Source: an uncultured Halieaceae bacterium (GTDB taxonomy: Bacteria > Pseudomonadota > Gammaproteobacteria > Pseudomonadales > Halieaceae). From it: a DNA stretch of 6,193 nt. The translations under genes were made by a program, and so were the position numbers. This document shows positions 1 to 5,033 of this stretch, one piece after another. The DNA lies in the NCBI GenBank assembly GCA_913063005.1, contig CAJXZI010000124.1, forward strand, positions 1-6,193, given 5' to 3'. Position 1 is the stretch's first letter, and every line of letters starts with the position of its first letter. The notes beneath the pieces were generated by a model that searched no databases, was not told the origin of the DNA, and saw nothing but the letters and a program-made list of their open reading frames with translations.

Positions 1-1
1 G

Positions 2-1150
2 TCATGGTGCACATTTGGGCGTTCCACACCACTGGCAACAACAACCCAACAGGTGCCGGGTGCCTTGTTCTGGATGTGGATTACGGCCTTGTTCGGCATG
101 GCAACAAAATATGCTGAAGGTGTCTTAGCCGTGCGGTTCCGGGAGCGGGACGACCAGGGGGGTTATTCAGGTGGGCCCATGTACTACATCCGAAACGGCC
201 TTGGTGAGCGGTTTGGCGGTTTTGCGACGGGTCTAGCATTCGCGTTTGCCTTGTTTGGCGCGACAGCAGGTTTCGGTCTCGCGAATACGGTCCAGTCTAA
301 CTCGGTTGCTCAAGTGCTAACCGATAATGCGGGTATTCCATGGTGGATCACCGGCGTGGTTCTGATGTTGATGGTCGGCGCTGTCATTCTTGGCGGTATT
401 AAACGCATCGCAGACACCGCAGGTGCCGTCGTACCAGCGATGGCGATTTCATACATCGTCATGAGCCTGATCGTTATTTTGATGAATATTTCTGAGGTTC
501 CAGCCGCGTTTGCCACGATTATTGACAGCGCTTTTAATGGAGCATCTGCTGCCGGTGGCTTTGCCGGTGCGACTGTTTGGGCGGCCATTCGCTTCGGTGT
601 CGCGCGCGGCATTTTCTCCAATGAGGCAGGTTTGGGTAGTGCACCCATTGCACACGCTGCAGCAAAAACAAATGAACCAGTAGAGCAGGGGCTTGTTGCC
701 ATGCTGGGAACGATGATCGACACACTCATTGTTTGCACAATGACAGGTTTAGTTATCGTGCTGACGGGTGTACTTGAATCTGGCGTGTCCGGTGCGAGTC
801 TGACCTCGATGGCCTTCGGTGCTGTGTTACCGGGCGGCGAATGGGTTGTGACCATCGGGGTGGTGGTCTTTGCTACGACGACGATGATGGGGTGGGCATT
901 CTACGGCGAGCGCTGTGTTGTTTACCTCTTTGGCACTAAAGGGATTATGCCGTTTCGAGTGCTATGGGTTCTCGCGATTCCCGTCGGTGCTGGCGCCGAT
1001 CTCGGATTGATTTGGTTGGTAGCGGACACCTTAAATGCCTTTATGGCGATACCTAATCTTGTTGGTTTGTTGCTTTTATCTCCTGTCGTCTTTGCGTTAA
1101 CGCGAGAGTACTTCGCACGCAAGCCAACAGGGAGAGAGGTGAGCAACTGA
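2..1150 (+). CDS. Sodium:alanine/glycine symporter (AGCS family), 5'-truncated
   Basis: Inner-membrane carrier that imports alanine or glycine with Na+. The frame is open to the left edge, so the true start lies outside the window; the GTG at 53 is internal, with no Shine-Dalgarno, and leaves out roughly the first 100 residues of a family usually about 450-500 long. Counting from codon 53, family signatures include PGALFWMWITALFGMATKYAE (2-22, conserved substrate/Na+ region), GGPMYY (40-45), GATAGFGLAN (69-78), the very conserved ARGIFSNEAGLGSAP (184-198), EPVEQGLVAMLGT (208-220) with DTLIVCTMTG (223-232), YGERC (284-288) and ADTLNAFMAIPN (324-335). Long hydrophobic stretches between them fit about ten membrane spans. 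The C-terminus is short and basic, as expected for a cytoplasmic tail. Family assignment is near certain; alanine versus glycine preference cannot be read. The first ~50 bases do not look like this family (see findings). Confidence 0.95.
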   Translation, partial: SWCTFGRSTPLATTTQQVPGALFWMWITALFGMATKYAEGVLAVRFRERDDQGGYSGGPMYYIRNGLGERFGGFATGLAFAFALFGATAGFGLANTVQSNSVAQVLTDNAGIPWWITGVVLMLMVGAVILGGIKRIADTAGAVVPAMAISYIVMSLIVILMNISEVPAAFATIIDSAFNGASAAGGFAGATVWAAIRFGVARGIFSNEAGLGSAPIAHAAAKTNEPVEQGLVAMLGTMIDTLIVCTMTGLVIVLTGVLESGVSGASLTSMAFGAVLPGGEWVVTIGVVVFATTTMMGWAFYGERCVVYLFGTKGIMPFRVLWVLAIPVGAGADLGLIWLVADTLNAFMAIPNLVGLLLLSPVVFALTREYFARKPTGREVSN

Positions 1151-1159
1151 GATGCTCAC
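1139..1159 (+). terminator. Stem-loop across the symporter stop codon, possible weak terminator
   Basis: GTGAGCA (1139-1145) pairs perfectly with TGCTCAC (1153-1159) around a 7-base loop that holds the TGA stop (1148-1150). The 7-bp stem is followed only by ACTTTAG, so the U-tract is poor. It could attenuate transcription or stabilise the 3' end of the symporter message. Read-through into the nucleotidase gene remains likely because the gap is only 39 bases. Confidence 0.4.
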
Positions 1160-1189
1160 ACTTTAGACATGCATAGGTAGAGTTTGAAT

Positions 1190-2092
1190 ATGCCATCGCT
1201 TGCACCGGAAAAACTGGTTATCGCGATCTCATCGAGAGCGCTGTTCAATCTCGATGCGGAGCATTTGGTTTACGAGAGCGAGGGTCTGGAAGCGTACTCT
1301 GCGTACCAAATCGAACACGAAGACACGCCTCTGGAGCGCGGCCAAGCGTTTACGCTGGCCAAGAAGTTACTTGCGCTCAACGAAACGCTTCAAGACCCCT
1401 TGGGTGTGGAGGTTGTACTTCTGTCGAGAAACTCCGCGGATACGGGCTTGAGGATCTTCAATTCCATTGAGCATTACGATTTGCCAATTACTCGAGCGGC
1501 CTTCTGCGGCGGCGAGTCGCCGTGGCGCTACATACAAGCCTTCGGTTGTCATCTCTTCCTCTCTTCAGAACCTGGAGATGTCCGCAAGGCGTTGGAGAAC
1601 AACGTAGCAGCGGCAACTCTGGTTTCAAAGCCCGTGTCCGATTCTGATGACGCTGTGATTCGGTTTGCTTTTGACGGTGATGCAGTCCTCTTTTCCGATG
1701 AAGCAGAAAAAGTCTATAAGGCTCAAGGGCTTGAGGCGTTTACTGAGAGCGAGCGCGCACAGCGTAATCAACCGCTCACTGGCGGCCCTTTCAAAAGCTT
1801 CTTGAGTGCACTCCACCTCCTTCAGCAATCTCTACCCGAGGAGTCACCATTGATCCGTACTGCGCTGGTTACCGCTCGGTCGGCTCCCGCTCATGAACGT
1901 GTCATACGCACTTTACGCGCCTGGGACGTACGTTTGGATGAGTCGATTTTCCTCGGAGGGCTACCAAAGGTTGAGTTTCTCAAGGCCTACGACGCGGACG
2001 TGTTCTTCGATGATCAAGAAACCCACTGTCATCTGGCGGCCGATCATGTGGCCACAGGTCACGTGCCTCACGGTGTTGCAAACGAATCCTAG
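1190..2092 (+). CDS. Cytosolic 5'-nucleotidase, NT5C1-like (HAD superfamily)
   Basis: Predicted soluble 5'-nucleotidase (PF06189-type, related to mammalian NT5C1A/B) that removes phosphate from nucleoside monophosphates, AMP being the usual substrate of animal members. At 300 residues it is full length. HAD motifs sit in the C-terminal half: DGD (D162 nucleophile, D164), VTARSA (T228), K260 in GGLPK, and FFDDQ (D274, D275) for Mg2+ binding; VPHG near the C-terminus is also a family feature. The N-terminal half repeats the same fold without catalytic residues (see findings). Start choice is ambiguous: ATG 1190 (GAG seven bases upstream) is preferred, but TTG 1184, six bases after AGG at 1175-1177, would add two residues. 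It lies 39 bases after the symporter and may be co-transcribed; no shared pathway is evident. Substrate specificity is inferred from family only. Confidence 0.93.
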   Translation: MPSLAPEKLVIAISSRALFNLDAEHLVYESEGLEAYSAYQIEHEDTPLERGQAFTLAKKLLALNETLQDPLGVEVVLLSRNSADTGLRIFNSIEHYDLPITRAAFCGGESPWRYIQAFGCHLFLSSEPGDVRKALENNVAAATLVSKPVSDSDDAVIRFAFDGDAVLFSDEAEKVYKAQGLEAFTESERAQRNQPLTGGPFKSFLSALHLLQQSLPEESPLIRTALVTARSAPAHERVIRTLRAWDVRLDESIFLGGLPKVEFLKAYDADVFFDDQETHCHLAADHVATGHVPHGVANES

Positions 2093-2119
2093 TTCGCGCT
2101 GTACAGCTTTTTAGAACTA
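2090..2119. other. Composite inverted repeat between nucleotidase and cysB
   Basis: An outer dyad TAGTTC (2090-2095) / GAACTA (2114-2119) encloses a perfect 10-base palindrome GCTGTACAGC (2098-2107) and a five-T run (2108-2112). The outer arm begins on the nucleotidase stop codon. The nested symmetry could be an operator for a dimeric regulator, for example CysB acting on its own promoter (enteric CysB is autoregulatory), or a poor transcription terminator. The inner stem is only 3 bp if a 4-base loop is required, so a strong hairpin is unlikely. Confidence 0.3.
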
Positions 2120-2159
2120 AAGTATCTTTCAGCTTGGTTTTTAATTCCTTGTAATTCTT

Positions 2160-3134
2160 ATGAAGCTGCAGCAGCTTAAGTACATATGGGAGGTCGCGCA
2201 TCACGACCTCAACGTGTCCGCGACCGCACAAAGCCTATTTACGTCCCAACCCGGAATCAGCAAGCAAATTCGCTTGTTAGAGGGCGAGTTGGGGGTAGAG
2301 ATCTTCTCTCGTAGCGGAAAGCATCTCACACGCATCACACCCGCGGGCGAGGCAATCATTGAAATGGCGGGTGAGATCCTCCGTCAGACCGAGTCAATTA
2401 AGCGTATTGCGCAAGATCACTCCGACAATGTGTCGGGTAGCATGTCGCTTGCGACTACGCACGGACAGGCCCGGTATGTCCTACCCGACTCTATTTCGCG
2501 GTTTTCTGTTGAACACCCTGACGTGTCACTTGAGATGCGCCAGGGGAGTCCGCAACAAATAGCTGAGATGGCAGCAAAGGGGAGCGTCGACTTCGCGATC
2601 GCGACCGAGGCTTTGCAACAGTATGCGTCATTGGTAACCCTGCCGTTTTTTAGGTGGTCGCATTGCGTGGTTGTTCCCAGCGGACACCCACTTTCCGAGG
2701 CTGATGCTCCAGCTTTGGAGCAAATCGCTCGCTACCCAATTATTACCTACACCGAGGGATTTACCGGGCGCTTTCGTATCGACGAGGGATTTGAGGCTCG
2801 TGGGCTGACACCAAATTACGTGGTGACTGCCGCCGACGCGGATGTCATCAAGACCTATGTCCGAAAAGGCCTTGGTGTTGGCATCATTTCGACAATGGCC
2901 TACGAGGAGCACAGCGACGCAGATCTTATTAAGATTGGTGCACCGAACTATTTCGCGTCACTACTATCCTGCATCGCGTTTAGGCGTGGTACTTTCCTGC
3001 GGGGTTTTATGTATGCCTTTATTGAACAACTTGCGCCGCATCTGACTCAGGATATTGTTAAACACGCGATGTCTATTGCAGACCCAGAGGAGCGAAACGA
3101 GTTTTGTGCAAGACTCGAAGTTCCGCGCATTTAG
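2160..3134 (+). CDS. cysB: LysR-type transcriptional regulator CysB
   Basis: Master regulator of sulfate assimilation and cysteine synthesis; in enterics it activates cys operons when bound by N-acetylserine, with sulfide or thiosulfate opposing. The 324 residues equal the E. coli length, and from memory the two align without gaps to about residue 210. The N-terminal winged helix-turn-helix spans about 1-60 (MKLQQL start, TSQPGISKQIR at 28-38, FSRSGKHLT at 49-57), followed by a linker helix and the two-lobed effector domain. Sulfate/effector-pocket residues known from Klebsiella CysB are kept at T100, Q103, T149, W166 and T202, but Thr102 is Gly. TDADVIKTYVR-like sequence (ADADVIKTYVR) and APHLT near the C-terminus are also typical. 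The start is fixed by the conserved MKLQQL, although no Shine-Dalgarno precedes it. No sulfur gene is adjacent, so it acts in trans. The paralogue Cbl is an alternative but less likely. Confidence 0.94.
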   Translation: MKLQQLKYIWEVAHHDLNVSATAQSLFTSQPGISKQIRLLEGELGVEIFSRSGKHLTRITPAGEAIIEMAGEILRQTESIKRIAQDHSDNVSGSMSLATTHGQARYVLPDSISRFSVEHPDVSLEMRQGSPQQIAEMAAKGSVDFAIATEALQQYASLVTLPFFRWSHCVVVPSGHPLSEADAPALEQIARYPIITYTEGFTGRFRIDEGFEARGLTPNYVVTAADADVIKTYVRKGLGVGIISTMAYEEHSDADLIKIGAPNYFASLLSCIAFRRGTFLRGFMYAFIEQLAPHLTQDIVKHAMSIADPEERNEFCARLEVPRI

Positions 3135-3264
3135 GCGATAAACGCTAAAAAATACGACCATTTGAACGAGTTTTTTCTCATGCCTTTATGCGATGATTAA
3201 AAGATCGGATTTCGCTGGTATGCGTATGAACCCTAGCCATTAGATTCAAGTAACTGGCTCGGCC

Positions 3265-3274
3265 AACCGCGGTT
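3265..3274. promoter_or_regulatory. Palindrome in the leader of the carboxylase operon
   Basis: AACCGCGGTT is a perfect 10-base palindrome, followed by TTTAAC, ending 20 bases before the carboxyltransferase start. It lies in the 160-base gap (3135-3294), the only intergenic stretch here long enough for a full promoter region. It could be an operator for a repressor of the carboxylase genes, but a single short palindrome may be chance. No convincing sigma70 promoter or terminator was seen in the rest of the gap. Confidence 0.2.
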
Positions 3275-3284
3275 TTTAACATTC

Positions 3285-3289
3285 AAGGA
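3285..3289 (+). promoter_or_regulatory. Ribosome binding site of the carboxyltransferase gene
   Basis: AAGGA ends five bases before the ATG at 3295. This supports that start over the next in-frame ATG at 3322, which has no comparable purine-rich site. Confidence 0.65.
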
Positions 3290-3294
3290 TAAGA

Positions 3295-5004
3295 ATGGAC
3301 ACTACTCACACAAACGACGTGATGCCAACGCTCACGAACCCCTTTGATGCTCAGGGTGATGCCCCATCGCCGTCGACAGATTATCAAGCGGCAGTCGCTC
3401 GAGGTGCCGAGTTACAGGGACTTCCGCAATCCGCGGCGACCAACAGAAACATTCAAAGACAGCACAGTAAAAACCGGATGACCGTGTGGGAGCGAATCGC
3501 GTTTTTAGTCGATGAAGAACCCACTATTTTGTATCAGAACTGGGGTCCCAACCTAGACGGTGCCTCGCTCGTTACAGCCGTAGGCCGGATCGATGGGCGC
3601 GACGTCGCTATTTACGGACATGATTTTACGGTGCGTGCAGGCTCAATGGACGCCACCAACGGCGAGAAGCTCGCGCGGCTGTTTGAGCTTGCAGGCGAGC
3701 GGGGCATTCCTCTCGTAGGGCTCAACGACTCTGCGGGCGCTTATATCCCTGCGGGTGTTGGTGGTCTAGACGGCTATGCAGAGGCGTTTACAGGGCTTCG
3801 CAAAATTTCAGGCGTTGTGCCGAGTATCATGTGCATGTTCGGGTTTAATGCCGGCGGTGGTAGTTACTTGCCTCGTCAGGGCAGCTTTTTGATTCAACCC
3901 AAAGACACGTTTTTTGGTTTGACAGGCCCGGGTGTCGTTAAATCTGTTCTGGGCGAGGATATTACGCCCGACGAGCTTGGCGGCCCCGGCGTTCACAGCC
4001 AAACGGGCGTCACGGACTTTGTCGTCGAGGACGAAGTTGCGGCGCTTCGTAAGGTCCGAGAAATATTACGTTACCTGCCCGATAACAATGCAACGGCACC
4101 TGACGTTCAAGCGTGTTCTGACCCAATCAATCGTAGTACCAGTGATATCGACACACTGCTAAAAACGGCGTTTGAGTCAGCCACTGGATTTAATACCCCG
4201 GTCGATAGCTCCATCATCATTCAGCAGCTCTGCGACCACGGTGACTTCCTGGAAATTCAGGAAGAGCGGGCAAAAAACACCATCACCTGTCTGGGTCGTA
4301 TTGGCGGACACGTTGTGGGTTTCGTTGCCAACAACTCAGCGGTTGCGTCAGGTCAGATTGATATCGACGCAGCGTTAAAGAACGCGCGATTCATCCGTTT
4401 CTGTAATCTCTACAACATCCCCGTGATGTTTCTTGAGGATACAACGGGATTCTTGCCGGGAAGAGAGCAGGAGCACCGCGGCATTGTTCAAGCCGGTCGC
4501 GCGATGCTCGACGCAATTGTTGACCTTCGTACGCCACGCTTCTTGATTCTTATCCGAAACGCCTTCGGTGGCGCGTATGCGTCCTACAACAATTACCCCA
4601 CAGGTGCGGACTTCGTGGTTGCGCTACCAACGACTCGCGTAGCGGTAATGGGGCCAGCAGGCGTTGATTACGTCTACAAAGACGAACTTAAAGCGATTCG
4701 CAGCTCGGTTGCTGAACGCGTTACCGCGACCAAAGCTGAATTAATTTCGCAGGGCGTCTCTTCGGATGACGCGCAGGAACAAGCAGAGGCCAGCGTCGCC
4801 GAGTGGGCTAAAGCCGCCGAGGCGGATTTGGCAAAGCGCTACGAGCGCGAAATCATGAATCCAGAAGAAGCGCTTAGTTTAGGCTCAGTGTCTCAGATTG
4901 TTATGCCACAAGATTTGCGCGGAGTCATCGCCAAGCATCTCATGTTCTGCCTACGTCATTACAAGCCTGAGCCCATGAGTGGCGTTCAACGCGAATTCCA
5001 TTAA
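3295..5004 (+). CDS. Acyl-CoA carboxylase, carboxyltransferase (beta) subunit, divergent
   Basis: Predicted to transfer CO2 from carboxybiotin to an acyl-CoA in the cytoplasm. It has the two-lobe crotonase-fold layout of PccB/AccD5-type subunits. N-lobe: QHSKNRMTVWERI (56-68), DSAGAYI (145-151), oxyanion-hole glycines GFNAGGGSYLPR (183-194), then GPGVVKSVLGEDIT (211-224), ELGG and YLPDNN (260-265). C-lobe: VVGFVANNSAV (340-350), ARFIRFCNLYNIPV (364-377), GFLPG (385-389) with QE (392-393) and GI (396-397), and the second glycine motif NAFGGAY (422-428). At 569 residues it exceeds the usual 510-540, mainly because of a helical Ala/Glu-rich insertion at about 462-518 and a roughly 55-residue N-terminal tail. 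Residue 429 after GGAY is Ala, where PccB has Asp. Ends 29 bases before the biotin carboxylase gene. General function is secure; propionyl-, acetyl-, methylcrotonyl- or another CoA as substrate is undecided. A glutaconyl-CoA decarboxylase alpha subunit is less likely given the neighbour. Confidence 0.9.
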   Translation: MDTTHTNDVMPTLTNPFDAQGDAPSPSTDYQAAVARGAELQGLPQSAATNRNIQRQHSKNRMTVWERIAFLVDEEPTILYQNWGPNLDGASLVTAVGRIDGRDVAIYGHDFTVRAGSMDATNGEKLARLFELAGERGIPLVGLNDSAGAYIPAGVGGLDGYAEAFTGLRKISGVVPSIMCMFGFNAGGGSYLPRQGSFLIQPKDTFFGLTGPGVVKSVLGEDITPDELGGPGVHSQTGVTDFVVEDEVAALRKVREILRYLPDNNATAPDVQACSDPINRSTSDIDTLLKTAFESATGFNTPVDSSIIIQQLCDHGDFLEIQEERAKNTITCLGRIGGHVVGFVANNSAVASGQIDIDAALKNARFIRFCNLYNIPVMFLEDTTGFLPGREQEHRGIVQAGRAMLDAIVDLRTPRFLILIRNAFGGAYASYNNYPTGADFVVALPTTRVAVMGPAGVDYVYKDELKAIRSSVAERVTATKAELISQGVSSDDAQEQAEASVAEWAKAAEADLAKRYEREIMNPEEALSLGSVSQIVMPQDLRGVIAKHLMFCLRHYKPEPMSGVQREFH

Positions 5005-5022
5005 ATATCAGCGAGTTAAGTT

Positions 5023-5026
5023 GGAG
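5023..5026 (+). promoter_or_regulatory. Ribosome binding site deciding the GTG start
   Basis: GGAG ends seven bases before the GTG at 5034. The nearby ATG at 5041 is in another frame, so this site supports the GTG as the start of the biotin carboxylase gene. Confidence 0.7.
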
Positions 5027-5033
5027 TTTTACT

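Noticed and set aside
53..55. GTG as the start of the symporter gene
   Set aside because: The frame is open to the window edge, no Shine-Dalgarno precedes it, and it begins within the conserved core of the family, so it is an internal Val codon.
310..855. 181-codon open frame on the minus strand inside the symporter gene
   Set aside because: It lies wholly antisense to strongly conserved AGCS sequence, and its Thr/Ala/Pro-rich product has no recognisable domain: a shadow frame.
3130..3149. Hairpin after cysB, TTTAGGCG with CGCTAAA
   Set aside because: The AT-rich stem has a bulged G and is followed by A residues on the + strand, so it lacks the U-tract of an intrinsic terminator.
3162..3190. 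Possible sigma70 promoter, TTGAAC with TTTATG 17 bases on
   Set aside because: The -35 matches four of six and the -10 only three of six consensus bases; this is expected by chance in AT-rich spacer. The carboxylase promoter is probably in this gap but cannot be placed.
3187..3224. TATGCG occurring twice in the spacer before the carboxylase operon
   Set aside because: Six-base direct repeats 32 bases apart are too short and their flanks do not match well enough to call a repeated operator.
3295..5004. Naming the carboxyltransferase pccB
   Set aside because: Overall layout fits, but the specificity residue, the insertion and the divergent partner subunit make propionyl-CoA carboxylase identity unsafe.
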